A stretch of DNA of 64,000 bases from Rugalucina vietnamica (GCA_964017185.1 OZ024874.1:14193957-14257956), one strand, 5' to 3'; positions 1 to 12,121 are shown, counted from the stretch's first letter. Made by a program: numbers and translations. Notes: generated from the letters alone by a model not told the origin.

Positions 1-13
1 TTCACAAACATTG

Positions 14-76
14 ATTGTGGGTACATGTTAGAGCCGCCTCAGTGAGGTGGTTCTAACTAGTACCCACAATCTATGC
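14..76. repeat. short foldback element, copy 1
   Basis: Imperfect inverted repeat: GATTGTGGGTAC on the left matches GTACCCACAATC on the right, with an inner stem of TAGAGCC and GGTTCTA. A related hairpin with the same ends lies at 28946-29012. Two dispersed copies suggest a small mobile foldback; I cannot name the family. Confidence 0.6.
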
Positions 77-207
77 GGCAAAAAAATAAGAAAAGAATTG
101 CATACCCCTATAAACCTTAGTTTTATTACATAAAACTGGGGTTTTAGAGAGTATATATTGCATGGACATGTTTTCCTGATGTACTGAAATGACAGTGTTC
201 ATTCCAG

Positions 208-372
208 GTTTTATGATAAAACTCCTATGGGTAAAGATCGTGAAGGTCATTGTAAGGGTGGGGTCCAGTACCAGAAGCCTGATGGGTTCACCAAGAGTAC
301 CGCGGTCCATGCTTATGGAACCGAAATGGACACCACAGACACACTGAGGAGATTACAACCTTACGTTGCAAG
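208..372 (+). CDS. internal coding exon of an unrecognised small protein
   Basis: The exon follows a CAG acceptor (205-207) and ends at a GTGAGA donor (373). In the open frame it encodes 54 residues starting FYDKTPMGKDREGHCKGGVQ and ending LRRLQPYVA, with split codons on both sides (1 base in, 2 bases out). The frame joins the exon at 870 without a stop. The composition (short, Tyr/Gly/Asp-rich, no membrane segment) resembles small axonemal or ciliary proteins, but that is only an impression and I do not assign a family. Earlier exons lie left of the window. Confidence 0.7.
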
Positions 373-869
373 GTGAGAGACATTAGAAAATCAAAATGAG
401 ACCATCATAAGAAACCAAACAGCAGTAATTGTGTGGCCTGGTACAAGTCATATTCTTTCTAATGTTAAAGCCTCTAGATTTCTTCAGTGGCCTTTTTAAG
501 TCATAACATATATTTAACCTTAGTAGGCATACTTTGGGAAAGCTAAGTTCCGGTAACTAAGTGACCACATTCAAAGATATAGCTGCTCACTCAGCTTACA
601 ATATATTCTTTTTGTATCGGTACCTAATCGTCATTTTTTTTTTCCACCTGGGTTTTTAGGCTGGGACTTTGGTTCTGATTTCATGAGTTCCTTTCACTTT
701 CACTTTTCGAAAATCTGGATCTTTCACTGAATTAAGCCTCTTGATCTGGTATACTCAAAAATTTGAAAGCCAGGACAAATGATGCTTTTGCGTACAAATT
801 AATACTGATAATAGCGATTAAATTTATTCATATTTTCAAAACAAATATTTTCATTTGCTTTCATTTCAG

Positions 870-960
870 GAGTATTAAAGCTAGAGATGTATTTTTCGAT
901 GACCATACCCATGATTCAAAGCTTCACACAGAACAGCGGCCAGTCACTGCCGTGTATTAG
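870..960 (+). CDS. terminal coding exon of the same small protein
   Basis: Begins after TTTCATTTCAG (859-869). The leading G completes an Arg codon started by the previous exon. The exon then encodes SIKARDVFFDDHTHDSKLHT followed by EQRPVTAVY and a TAG stop at 958-960. The phase matches the donor at 373 exactly, giving a 497-bp intron. The protein ends in a short hydrophilic tail. Probable 3' UTR follows; AATAAA-like signals exist near 1645 and 2617 but none is clearly used. Function unknown. Confidence 0.7.
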
Positions 961-2408
961 ACTATAAAAACTTTTAGCCATTATTGTGATCTGTTGTGTA
1001 GTGACAAGCGAAACACATGTGATATGTTTGAGCAAAATTGAAAAAAAAAAAAATGCCTTCATTCAAACATTAAAAACATAGAACAATGCATGATTTGATC
1101 CAGCAAACTTTGTTACAGCCTGCTACAGGTTAAAAGCTGTAGTGTTTCACTTGCAGTGAAGGGCATGAACATCAAACATGTCTGTCAAACAGTACGGATG
1201 AAAAGGCTGACTCATTGGAGCAGCATGGTTCATAAGGGCAATCATAATAAAGATCTATGAAGGAATTGAGATAGCAATTTTTCATCAGATGCTGAATATT
1301 ATGTAAAAACTAATGGCAAGTTTTGACTGTATCAATATTGTGATATTGTGATAAGCGCCACATATACACACCATACATTTTTTGATAATATTGTTGCTGA
1401 TGAACTCTGAAGTCAAGGAATGTGATAGTTCAAAATCATGTCATTATTATAAATACATGTATTTTGTATGAGCACTTCAAATGTTGTGATATATTTGTTG
1501 TTGTAATAGTAAATATTTCAGAAGAATTAATTTTACAAAGATAAAAACTGCTCAGTAATCCTAGATTTAAGTTGTTTCGTAATTTAAGGCTCAGTCTTTG
1601 TTTTGTTTTTGTGTTATGTTGTCAGAGAATCTAAAATTTGTTGGAATAAATTCCTATTCATTGCTCAGTTTTGTTAAATTTAGTTTTGCAGATGTTTATT
1701 ATCGTTTTAGGTTTTCAAATTCTTGAATATATTCTGGATACCTCATTCACGTATGTCTGATTTTTTTAACCTTCAGTGTATTGTGACAGAGCTATCAATA
1801 TATTGTTAGCTTACCTGAGCTTGTCACGAAGTTAACTATGTGATCTTTTTGTATACCAATGCCCAAGCGTCTGATACCAATGCCCAAGCGTCTGATACCA
1901 ATGCCCAAGCGTCTGTAATTGTTGTCGTCATTCACAATATTTGACCATTTCTTTAACTGCTCAGCTAATCAAAGTCAGATTTTATGTGCAGCATCAGTTG
2001 GAATGGTTACAAAAGTTTTAAATAATTGTCCAGCTGGCCCATAATGCGATGTGTACATATACCATATCTCAGGTGAGCGTGTAGAGAATTATGGGTCCTT
2101 TGGTTTATTCTGAGAAATTTATGCTGCTGTAATTTTAGTAATATTAGCTAAATCAAAACCCTTTATCATTTCCATAACTTGTCAAGTAAGCATGGAAATA
2201 GGACATTAACTTTAGAAAATTTAGTTTGCATCTAAAGTTCGAAAATTGTTTTTGCTAGCATGTCTGTGATAAATTTCAGTTTTATTCATTGATGTTTAGT
2301 TAAGTATGACTTCTTAATACATGTACATATTTTGTTTTAGATAGATAAGTTTATATTTTACCACAAAGCCAAGTGCTCATTTGGTTCAAAAGACTGCTGA
2401 CTGTGTTT
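961..2408. other. 3' UTR and intergenic stretch
   Basis: AT-rich sequence with no convincing exon. The first part is probably the 3' UTR of the gene ending at 960. The only structure I see is the three-copy 21-bp tandem repeat near 1855. Confidence 0.5.
1853..1915. repeat. 21-bp tandem repeat, 3 copies
   Basis: Three adjacent, essentially identical copies of a unit starting TACCAATGCCCAAGCGTCTG. The lack of divergence suggests a recent expansion. Confidence 0.9.
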
Positions 2409-2598
2409 GAGTGGCATCACGAGAAAACTATCTTTGGTCCAGCCAAAAACTGGTCTGTACAGTCTCTGACGAAGACTAGAAGCTTGAATAACAAAAAGTA
2501 TTGCACTGTCTAAGAAGCCAAAACAAAGGCACTGATCAGCATGCTGTCTTTGATTTTGCTTATGTAAAAAAAAGCAAGTTTTCTTATGATGCAGCTTA
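2409..2598 (+). mobile_element. family A MITE copy a
   Basis: Left end GAGTGGCATCACGAGAAAAC and right end TTTTCTTATGATGCAGCTTA match the family A ends in inverted orientation. The body carries the family markers TCTGTACAGTC, CTAGAAGCTTGAA and CAAAGGCACTGATCAGC. The central hairpin is degraded. Confidence 0.75.
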
Positions 2599-2858
2599 TT
2601 GAGCCTCGTTATGATAAAAATAAATAAATAAAATCATCCATCCAGTGGAGACTTAAACCTGTTTATCATATGACATTGCTGTTTTCCAGTGGATAACGTC
2701 ATGTCATAAAAATCGTATGACCACACGTGTATTAACACTTTTGCGGGAATATGTAACGTCATTGACGACGCCCGTAACAACAATGTAAATTTTTATTGAA
2801 AATATGTCCACTTCAAAGGCGATAAAATCCTATTTTAAAAGTTATATGATAAAAAGAA

Positions 2859-2949
2859 TCTTACACTCGTGGTCATTTCATATGAAATTTATTAAACTCG
2901 CCAAAGGCTTGTTCAATAAATTTCATATGAAATGACCACGAGTGCAAGA
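2859..2949. repeat. near-perfect 38-bp-arm palindrome
   Basis: The left arm CACTCGTGGTCATTTCATAT is repeated in reverse complement at the right (ending 2948), with arms of about 38 bp and a loop near AACTCGCCAAAGGC. No family recognised. Confidence 0.85.
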
Positions 2950-3679
2950 TCCTCTATATGTATCTGTCTACCAAATGAAGCTTTGATTTATATCTTGGGA
3001 CCAAAATCAGATATATATATAATAAGTCTGTCAAGTGAGTGCATGTTGAGGTACCAGAAGCATAGCACTTCTATGATTTCAGTATTATCGTTAAAATATT
3101 CTGATTTCATGTATTTGAAGTCCTGTGACAGATATGCATCAGCGTAAAATATCATCAAAGATTAATTTTTTCAGACATCATAAAAGTTTTGCATTGCCTA
3201 TCTGTTGTGTGACTCACTGCACTGTTGGGTAGGGAAAGATAGAAAAGGATATGATTGCTAAAATGGGGCTCATATAATGTGCAATGATGTATGTTGTTGT
3301 TTTCAGTAGGTATATCAAATGTTGTACGTAAATGTTTTAAAATTGTTGTATAGACATTGTTTGCACATCATATCAAAATACAGTCACCACTTTATTAAAG
3401 AGCTACATGCAACCCTTGACAGATTTCAAAGGAAATTTAGATCTTCAACACAAATTTTATAGTTAGACTGGAGTATCCACAAATTGAGGGCACTCGTTAG
3501 AACCTTAATAAGGCAGTTCTAGAGTGTCAAGAAGTTATCCTTAAAATTTTATGTTGCAACACATCTGGTGCATATATTGCAGTATTATTTTGTCCATAGA
3601 ACCATCCATTTCTGTTATGTTTAGTTTGTTTTGATAAATACAATGTAATAAAATAATAACTTTAACTATTCCTATTATT
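2950..3679. other. no gene seen
   Basis: AT-rich, with no exon-like open frame and no repeat that I can match elsewhere in the window. Confidence 0.4.
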
Positions 3680-3914
3680 GAGGCGCATCATGAGAAAACC
3701 AATATGGTTTTTGAACAGGTCCGACACAAGCCAAGCAGTACTTTGTAAGCACAGAAGATGGCTAGAAGCTTGAAATTTGGATTTAGAAAGTAGAGGAATT
3801 CTACTATCTTTGTAGCGAAAACAAAGGCGCTGATCAGTTTCGTGGTTACCACGAAGCTGATCTGCGTCTTTGTTTTCACCTTTGCAAATTGGTGGTTTTC
3901 TTATGATGCGGCTC
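3680..3914 (+). mobile_element. family A MITE copy b (full length)
   Basis: Full-length 235-bp copy bounded by GAGGCGCATCATGAGAAAAC and TTTTCTTATGATGCGGCTC. The inner hairpin has a private stem, TTTCGTGG-TTA-CCACGAA, that differs from other copies yet still pairs. Confidence 0.9.
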
Positions 3915-5130
3915 AGAATCTTAAGCTTTGTAATTTTCTTCGGTCGCTAGATGTGGATATATAACCATTAAACTGCCTATTTATGTACATACACCGACTT
4001 AAGTTTTTAAAATTAAAATTTTAAAGTTACCTGATGTTTTGTTTTCCTTCTAGTATTCTTGTCGCAGGATTTATATTGTTTGTATTTGCAGTGGGCAACT
4101 AACATCACGTCAGTGCAGGCAATGATCAGCTATGATGATATGACATTGCGTCATCAGTACATTGTGATTGAGATTTGCAGTGAAAATCAATTACCTGGTG
4201 AGGCAGTTATAGGACATACAAATGGGCGGAGCAATGACAATCTGAATCTGAATGGTTTACTGGTGACATGCCAAATTGACTATACTTCACCAGGGGGTGC
4301 GCCATGAGGGAAATAAGTCCATGGCTCTCACAAGAGATGAAAACTTGGTCACACAGTCATCGGACAATTAATGTCTGCTAATCTAAGCTCAGTCAGTGAC
4401 TCATGAATTTTAAGTTCTTGACTTTAAGCTTTTAATTTATAAAGTTCAACTTTATATACAGACAAGTATTCCCTCACTAAGTCAAGAATTTGCTAAAAAA
4501 AATTGCGAAATAGAAATTACACACACATTTTCAAACATATACACTTCAACTTCATTATAATGCACCTCATTATAACACTGTTTTCATTACAACATGGCCA
4601 TGTCATGGCTCCCAAATTGATTATTTTGCTATATGTCTATAGACTAAAAAGTAACCTCGTTTCACTTATAGCATGGTCTGCTTTGAAAGCGTTATAATGA
4701 AGTTGTACTGAAGAATCTGAATACAAGGGATTGGAAACAGACGTGAACACCAGTGATTGTATAAATTGCACTTTTTAATATCAACAAGCATACAAATGAT
4801 CATGGGAATTCATTAAAATCATATTATGCATTATTCTGGAATCAAACTGTAAAATGAAATATGAAACATGTTTCAAATATTCATTTACGTTTATGTTAAT
4901 TATATGTATTGGCATTTTGACTAAATAATAATGAGTTTAGCTTCAAATGTCTATTGATCCTCTATATTTCTATAAATAAAAAAGCTTTGCGGGTATGCTT
5001 TATGACCAAACTATGATTTAGAGAAAAGATGAGCCTAAATATCACACATTTGCTTTCGACTGAAAAATGTCATTTTACAGCAGAAAAATGTTATAAATTG
5101 AGAGTTGGTTTGATTTGTTGTTTTAAGTTT
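3915..5130. other. no gene seen
   Basis: AT-rich. The 82-codon frame at 4059-4307 has no homology that I recognise and no strong splice context, so I do not call it. The 4503-4697 region is low complexity. Confidence 0.4.
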
Positions 5131-5882
5131 CAGTCAGGGGAATCAGGACAACTCGCCCCAAAGACAACTCACCCCAAGACAACTCGCCCCACATAAAACT
5201 CGCCCCAAGACAACTCGCCCCACATTAAGAAGACAACTCGCCCCACTTTAAAAGACAACTCGCCCCACTTTGAAAGACAACCCGCCCCACTTTAAAAGAC
5301 AACTCACCCCACTTTTAGAAGACAACTCATCCCACTTTTGAAGACAAATATCCGCGCTTTTGAAGACAAGTATTTGACGATAGAGGACAACTTTTGAAGA
5401 GAGTTCGTCCCACTGTCTAAAACCGACCTTCCTACCCCTCCTCTTTATCTCTGGTCCCTCTGGGTCAATAAGTCAACTCAACTCATTCCCAAATTTTATA
5501 TAGTTCGGGTGTTTACATATTTCTATCATTTTTTATCTAAAACATAGATTGTTCAATGTTTTTAATAAAATGACCAAAATCATTTTCTTTTCTACTGAAA
5601 TTTTGCAACACGGGTAATGAACTTTTTGTCACTTTATTAATACGCCTCTCTATGGTCTTTGGTCAAAACTCGCTCGTTTCCACGGATCTCTCCCCCCCCC
5701 CCCCCTCGGTTGGGGGTGGGGACGTGGTTACAAATGACACGTGCATAAGTTCCTGACGAATTCGGATGACTTTATTTAAAGTTTCAAACGAAAACACAAA
5801 TACTTTGGTATACGCAAATTATTCCTTACCTTCTCACTAAGAAAACGAATACAAACACTTTGTTTTCGTTCGCAAATATTAA

Positions 5883-6079
5883 ATGAGAAAACCGGTCTTT
5901 GGGGTTTCCGACCAGGTCTGACACAAACCGACCTGTACAGTAAAAGAAGCAGGCTAGAAGCTTGAAATTTCGTATTTAAGAAGAAGAGAAATCGTCATAT
6001 CCGTGTAGCGAAAGCAAAAGGCGATGATCAGCCTCGCAGTTACTGCGAAGCTAATATGCGCCTTTGTTTTCGTTTTCGG
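5883..6079 (+). mobile_element. family A MITE copy c, right end lost
   Basis: Starts at ATGAGAAAACCGGTCTTTGG and runs through the inner hairpin (stem GCCTCGCAG-TTA-CTGCGAAGC), then stops about 50 bp short of the usual right end, where MULE coding sequence begins. It lies inside the MULE remnant. Confidence 0.8.
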
Positions 6080-6371
6080 CCAGACGGTGAGAACTAACAA
6101 CGATTGTGAAGGCTGGCATCATCGAATAAATAGACGGGCCAAGAAGGGGAATCTTCAATTTTACCTCCTTATCGTTTTGCTCTACAAAGAGGCGAGTGTT
6201 CTGCCAATACAAGTTAAAATGGTCTCGGAGGGAAAGCATCGTCGGTACCAGAGGAAGAAAACAAGGGTTATTCAGGGACAGCTCTTTGACTTATGGGACA
6301 AACATGAAAATGGGGAAATATCAATCAATCGTCTTTTGAAAAAGTGTGAGAATCTGTATGTTGCTGAGTGA
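6069..6371 (+). pseudogene. MULE/FLYWCH-associated transposase C-terminal fragment
   Basis: The frame contains RTNNDCEGWHHRINRRAKKG followed by FYLLIVLLYKEA and ends at TGA (6369-6371) after LLKKCENLYVAE. The RTNND-EGWH block with the following N is, from family knowledge, the conserved C-terminal region of MULE-type transposases of the FLYWCH-associated group in invertebrates. The zinc finger, the DDE core and the N-terminus are missing. The apparent start at 6024 lies in the family A insertion, so the fragment is a broken relic lying between the MULE arms. Confidence 0.75.
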
Positions 6372-7198
6372 AAATAAAGTTTAAGTAAAACAAAATATAT
6401 GTTGTGACTGATCGCAATGGCCGGGTTTAAATCGACATTCTAGTGAAATGTAGATACATGTATATATGGACTAAAATGGTCGGTTAATGGCTGTCAAAAA
6501 TGACAATACTGGTATTTGAATATTTTAGATGCCAGTATAGCCCTTTCTGGCAGCAAGACCTAATCACTCCTCCTCGTGGCACCCGCTGGAAACTATAAAA
6601 AGGTATGCTGTAAATATACGAACAACAACTTACACGAATGTGTGTATATGTGCAGCATCTTATTAAAATTAATAAACCTTTTCATAGGCTAACGTGATGG
6701 GTCGAGTTTTCCTTGTGGATTTTTATTTTCAGGAAAAAAACAAAGACTTAATGAGGCAACAAAAACATTAGTTTGGTAAGTTCTCTATTAATAAGGAGCA
6801 AATTCCATAAAGGGGGGGGGGGGTCTAAGACAGTGGGTAAGTTGTCTTTTAAAGTGGGGCGAGTTGTCTATTAAAGTGGGGCGAGTTGTCTTTTAAAGTG
6901 GGACGAGTTGTCTTTTAAAGTGGGGCGAGTTGTCTTTTAAAGTGGGACGAGTTGTCTTTTAAAGTGGGGCGAGTTGTCTTTTAAAGTGGGGCGAGTTGTC
7001 TTCTGAAAGTGTGGAGAGTTGTCTTGGGGCGAGTTTTATGTGGGGCGAGTTGTCTTGGGGCGAGTTGTCTTTGGGGCGAGTTGTCTGTAATTCCAGTCAG
7101 GATGTTGCCTCCATTTTCAATGATTGGATTTCTACCCAACATTGGGTTGTCACGACATGCAAAATGCACTTTAAAATATAACCACCTAAGTAAACAAC

Positions 7199-7759
7199 TA
7201 CTGTCTGAACACCATCTTTCAGAAACTGCATTTTTCGAAATCTCACTTTTCTGAAAGACCTCAAGAAAAATATGAGCATGTCACCATTTTGCATTCCATA
7301 AGTCCTAAAAAGTGCCACAAAAATTTTTAAAATCGGTTAACAAACAAACATTTTATGCAAGAAAATATTTCTGAATAGGGCTTTAATTGCCAGCAAGGGA
7401 AGTAACTATTTTCCCCGGAAAAAATCTAAATTGATTATTTTTCATCTAAAATGCACCAAATCAAAACAAAATTGTTTTGTATGCATAGCTGTGTGCCAAA
7501 CTCTTAAAATTAGTCCACAGACTTGCTTGATTTTCAGTTTAAAGGTGTTAAGATTACCTCCCTTGCACATGCAAAATGCCTATTCAAAATGATTTTTGGG
7601 CATAATTATTTTATTAGTGAATGGATTTTCAAACTTTTTGTGGCACTTTTTAGGACTCATGAGTTGCAAAAAGATGGCATGGTCATAGTTTTCTTGTGGT
7701 GTTTCAGAAAAGTGAGATTTCGAAAAATTCAGTTTCTGAAAGATGGTGTTTGGACAGTA
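7199..7759. mobile_element. Tc1/mariner-like foldback MITE, family I copy 1
   Basis: Flanked by TA at 7199-7200 and 7758-7759. The terminal inverted repeats begin CTGTCTGAACACCATCTTTC and run about 60 bp. A second copy of almost the same size lies at 51869-52433. The family fits TA-targeting Tc1/mariner-like MITEs; it carries no transposase. Confidence 0.8.
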
Positions 7760-7989
7760 AACTTTATACATGTATGTATGTATGGTGTGACTAAACCACT
7801 TTTTCTGGGCAAGCTCAGACCTTAAAAGCGGATAACCAATATTTAGGTTGTCAGTTAGTCGATCATAAGCTTTGCCTGGAGGCAAAATAGCCCATCCATT
7901 TCTCACAGCCCCAGTGGTCGGGTGCCAAAGTTCCTACTCTGCCTATTGAGTTAATATAATACTGTCCATCATAAGCTACGTAGCAACAA

Positions 7990-8021
7990 CAACAACAAAA
8001 AAAAAAAAAAAAAAAAAAAGA
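7990..8021. repeat. (CAA)n and poly-A tract
   Basis: A short CAA run followed by more than 20 A residues; it could be a degenerate retroposon tail. Confidence 0.7.
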
Positions 8022-8059
8022 ATACCATGGCTCTAATGGCTCTAGACCATAATGCATAT

Positions 8060-8296
8060 GAGCCGCGTCATGGGGAAATCGGACTTTCACCTATGCGAAA
8101 ACAAAGACACAGATCAGCTCTGCAGTAACTGTGCACAGCTGATCAGCACCTTTGTGTTTGCTACTTGGATAGTACAATCCATCTTCTTTTTAAATCCCAA
8201 ATTTGAAGTTTCTGGCCATCTTCTGTGACGGTAAAGACTGGTTTGTGTCTGACATGGTCGGAAATCCCTAAGACCGGTTTTCTCACGTCGTGGCTC
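8060..8296 (-). mobile_element. family A MITE copy d
   Basis: Full-length reverse copy: left end GAGCCGCGTCATGGGGAAAT, inner hairpin near 8108-8145, right end TTTTCTCACGTCGTGGCTCA. Confidence 0.9.
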
Positions 8297-8544
8297 ACAC
8301 TGTAACATGACATATTTCCTAAGCAACTATTAGTGCAGCTAAGTCTCAAACTGTAACATTGTAAATTAACTATAAAACTAAACAATATTCTGGAAAATAT
8401 AATCGGGATCATCTTTGAACACATAAGAAAATTAAGAAACAGAAAATATAAAAATGATCTAAAACCAAATATATCTAAAGCATTAAATGCAATGGTCAAA
8501 ATATTGGAAAAACAAAATAAAAATCCAAGTTGTCATGTATTATA

Positions 8545-9746
8545 TACAGCTCCGTTTCATTAATAACATACCCTGCAATGTCGCAAAATAAATTGACCCC
8601 GCACCCTACATTGCATGGCTCAGTGCTGGATGGTTATTAGTCTGGCCTGAATGAAACTTCTACAATTTGTGTATATGTGTGTTAAAGTGGTAGTTTGTTT
8701 ATATTGATCGTGAGCAGTCCGTTTGGACAGGAAGCTGCTTTCGGCGTGTACCAAAATTCTGGTTGATATAATGTCAAGTTTTCCAACTTTCGGCGATTGG
8801 TATTTTGTAAGTACTGTGAATATTGCCAGTTTCTGACATGAATGTTGTTTATTGGCATCTATTGTAGATACCTTAAAACTTACATCACATTCGCTAAAGT
8901 ACTGAAGTAGAAATGGAATATCTAACTATACCTACTACCCTGTATAATGCTACCATGCAAATGCATGTTTTCAGCACATACATTGTCTGAAAGTTTATCA
9001 AATTTAAAAACTGGACATCTGAAAATATCATTAACAGTTGACATGATTATTTAAAGAGAGTTACGATAACCTTGTATCTAATGCAATGTGTACCTGCCTA
9101 TGACAATGTTTTAAGTTATGTAATGACATTCTTAAACATATAATTTTTATTTATTAAGGACATTTGATGGTTTTTGAATACAATTGATTAAAATAGTGTG
9201 ACTGGCGATTTTAACAAGACGGCTTATATTAGTAATCATCCAAGAGAAACTTCAACGAATCAAATATTAAACGCGCGAGAGCACACTAAGATGGAAGTAG
9301 ACATTAAGAGCAGTTTTGCTTCCTTAAAATATGTCTATAATGAAGGAAATAGCGTCTATTTAATCATTATTTCTGAACTTTATATGTATTGCGAATGCGG
9401 TGCAAATTTTAATGTTTATCAAATAGATGTCAATGAATAACATTCAGGTCAGAAAGTGGCAGTATTCACAGTACTAACATAATACCAATCGCCGAAAGTT
9501 GAAAACTTGACATTAATTCTGTCGAAATTTTGGTACATGCCGAAAACAGCTTCCTGTCCAATCGGACTGCTCACGATCAATATAAACAAACTACCAGTTT
9601 AACACACATAAATGTATACACAAATTGTAGAAGTTTCATCCAGGCCAGACTAATAACCATCCAGCAATGAGCCATGCAATGCACGGTGCGGGGTCAATTT
9701 ATTTTGCGGCATTGCAGGGGTATGTTATTAATGAAACGGAGCTGTA
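8545..9746. mobile_element. 1.2-kb TA-flanked foldback element (family G)
   Basis: TA dinucleotides flank an element whose ends read CAGCTCCGTTTCATTAATAA in inverted orientation. Each arm is at least 290 bp long; for example CTTTCGGCGATTGGTATT near 8790 matches its reverse complement near 9485, with weaker pairing further in. The 80-codon frame at 9198-9440 lies in the loop and resembles no protein I know. Likely a non-autonomous DNA transposon. Confidence 0.85.
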
Positions 9747-9787
9747 TAATAAAAGCATTTGCACTGATCCACTGGAGGTAAAATATG

Positions 9788-12105
9788 ACCAGAGGACCAT
9801 TGGTCCTGAGAACGCTCACCTGAAGCCTGATCTTGGAGTATTAAGTCATAATGAAATGACCTTGACCTTGAATACTCACACACCTTTATTGACTTCATAA
9901 GTTGTCTGCATCTGCAAAGTTTCAGGTCTCAGGCTGCAATAGTTTCCAAACCCAGTGATTTCTGAGAAAACCATAATTTTAATTTTGATATTTAAATGAC
10001 CTTGGGCCAAGGTCAAGACATGACCTTGGCCTTCATTAATTACTTACCTTCATTGACTCCATTAGTTGTCTGCATCTAGCAACTTTCAGGTCTCAGGCTG
10101 CAACAGTTTGTTTTTGCCTTTTCCCATGTGAAAGCCTATGTTTCCAAAATTGACCTTGCCGTAAAATAGGTCAAGGTCATCATAGGGTCATCATTTCAAC
10201 AAACTATGATGGGCTGGAGTCCCAAATGCTACATACCAAGTTTCATGAAAATTGGCCTGCCGGTTCTGGAGAAGAAGATTTTTGAAAGGTTTTTACCATA
10301 TATGGGTATGGACAACAGACTGGCCAAGGTCAAGAGATGACCTTGACCTATATTAATCACATACCTTCATCTACTCCATTAGTTGTTTGCATCTACCACT
10401 TTTCAGGCCTCAGGCTGCAATAGTTTTCAAAAAATCCATAGTTTTCACTTCTTCCTATGTAAAAGCCTATGTTTCCAAATTTGACATTGCCGTAAAATAA
10501 TTCAAGGTCATCCAAGGGTCATCATTTTATCAAACTATGATGGGCTGAGGTCCCCAATGCTACATACAAAGTTTCGTGGAAATCGGCCCACCGGTTCTGG
10601 AGAAGAAGATTTTTGAAAGGTTTTTACCATATATGGGCGTGGCGGCCATCTTGGTCATGTAACCTGGATTTCGCGATCAAACTTTCGTCTCCCCTACCCA
10701 TGGATGCTCCACATAAAATTTCACTTTGATTAGCCAAGCGGTTTCAGAGAAGAAGATCTTTGAAAACTGTGTATGGACAACAGACTGGCCAAGGTCAAGA
10801 GATGACCTTGACCTATATTAATCACATACCTTCATCTACTCCATTAGTTGTTTGCATCTACCACTTTTCAGGCCTCAGGCTACAACAGTTTTCAAAAAAT
10901 TCCATAGTTTTCACTTTTTCCTATGTAAAAGCCTATGTTTCCATATTTGACCTCGCCGTAAAATAGGTCAAGGTCATCCAAGGGTCATCATTTTATCAAA
11001 CTATGATGGGCTGAGGTTCTTGATGCTACATACCAAGTTTCGTGGAAATCGGCCCACTGGTTCTGGAAAAGAAGATTTTTGAGAGGTTTTTACCATATAT
11101 GGGCGTGGCGGCCATCTTGGTCATGTGACCTGGATTTCGCGACCAAACTTTCGTCTCCCCTACCCATGGATGCTCCACATAAAATTTCACTTTGATTGGC
11201 CATAGAAATCCATAGTTTTCACTTTTTCCTATGTAAAAGCCTATGTTTCCAAATTTGACCTTGCCGTAAAATAGGTCAAGGTCATCCAAGGGTCATCATT
11301 TTATCAAACTATGATGGACTGAGGTCCTTGATGCTACATAGCAAGTTTCGTGGAAATCGGCCCACCGGTTCTGGAGAAGAAGATTTTTGAGTGGTTTTTA
11401 CCATATATGGGCGTGGCGGCCATCTTGGTCATGTGACCTGGATTTCGCGATCAAACTTTCGTCTCCCCTACCCATGGATGCTCCACATAAAATTTCACTT
11501 TGATTGGCCAAGCAGTGACAGAGAAGAAGATCTTTGAAAAGTGTGTATGGACGACAGACTGGCCAAGGTCAAGGGATGACCTTGACCTACATTAATCACA
11601 TACCTTCATCTACTCCATAAGTTGTTTGCATCTACCACTTTTCAGGCTCAGGCTGCAATAGTTTTCCAAAAATCCATAGTTTTCACTTTTTCCCATGTAA
11701 AAGCCTATGTTTCCAAATTTGACCTTGCCGTAAAATAGGTCAAGGTCATCCAAGGGTCATCATTTTATCAAACTATGATGGGCTGAAGTCCCCGATGCTA
11801 CATACCAAGTTTCGTGGTAATCGGCCCACCGGTTCTGGAGAAGAAGATTTTTTAAGTGTTTTTACCATATATGGGCGTGGTGGCCATCTTGGTCATGTGA
11901 CCTGGATTTCGCGATCAAACTTGAAATGCCGCTACCCAAGGAGGCTCCACATAAAATTTCAACTAGTTCAGCCAAGCGGTCTCAGAGAAGAAGATCTTTG
12001 AAATTGTGGACGCCGACGGACGGACGGACGACGGACGGACGGACGCCGGATCATGGCCATCCTATAAGCTCACCTTGTGAGCCTTCGGCTCAGGTGAGCT
12101 AAAAA
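9788..12105 (+). mobile_element. family B tandem-core element B1
   Basis: Starts ACCAGAGGACCATTGGTCCT, followed by CGCTCACCTGA, and ends at the hairpin AGCTCACC...GGTGAGCT plus AAAAA. The core holds about five repeats of roughly 460 bp, each with TGACCTTGCCGTAAAATAGG, an AGGTCAAGGTCA motif and a GGTCATGTGACC motif. A (GGAC)n tract sits at 12007-12045. The 5' CGCTCACCTGA is complementary to the 3' stem. This layout resembles Helentron-associated elements (5' subterminal repeat, tandem core, microsatellite, 3' hairpin). No protein coding. Confidence 0.85.
12007..12048. repeat. (ACGG)n-type microsatellite of B1
   Basis: Imperfect GGACGGACGGACGACGGACG tract just before the terminal hairpin. The same position is occupied in B2, B3, B4 and B5. 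Confidence 0.9.
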
Positions 12106-12121
12106 TAATTACATGTATAGA

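Larger units (their letters stand above)
5131..7101 (+). mobile_element. MULE (Phantom-like) remnant with minisatellite inverted arms
   Basis: The direct repeat CAGTCAGG occurs at 5131-5138 and 7094-7101, fitting the 8-10 bp target duplication of Mutator-like elements. Between them, both ends are inverted arrays of a ~20-bp unit, GACAACTCGCCCCAC. The left arm spans about 5152-5400 and the right arm about 6830-7090 in reverse complement. The interior holds a family A insertion (5883-6079) and a fragment of MULE-type transposase (6069-6371). An element whose inverted arms are themselves minisatellites is consistent with a degenerate, non-autonomous MULE. Confidence 0.75.

Noticed and set aside
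7009..7254. Trp/Leu/Gly-rich repeat frame (MWRVVLGRVLCGASCLG)
   Set aside because: Translation of the GGGGCGAGTTGTC minisatellite arm of the MULE remnant.
9667..9900. 77-codon frame after the G foldback
   Set aside because: It runs from the foldback arm into the start of B1, so it crosses an element boundary; not a gene.
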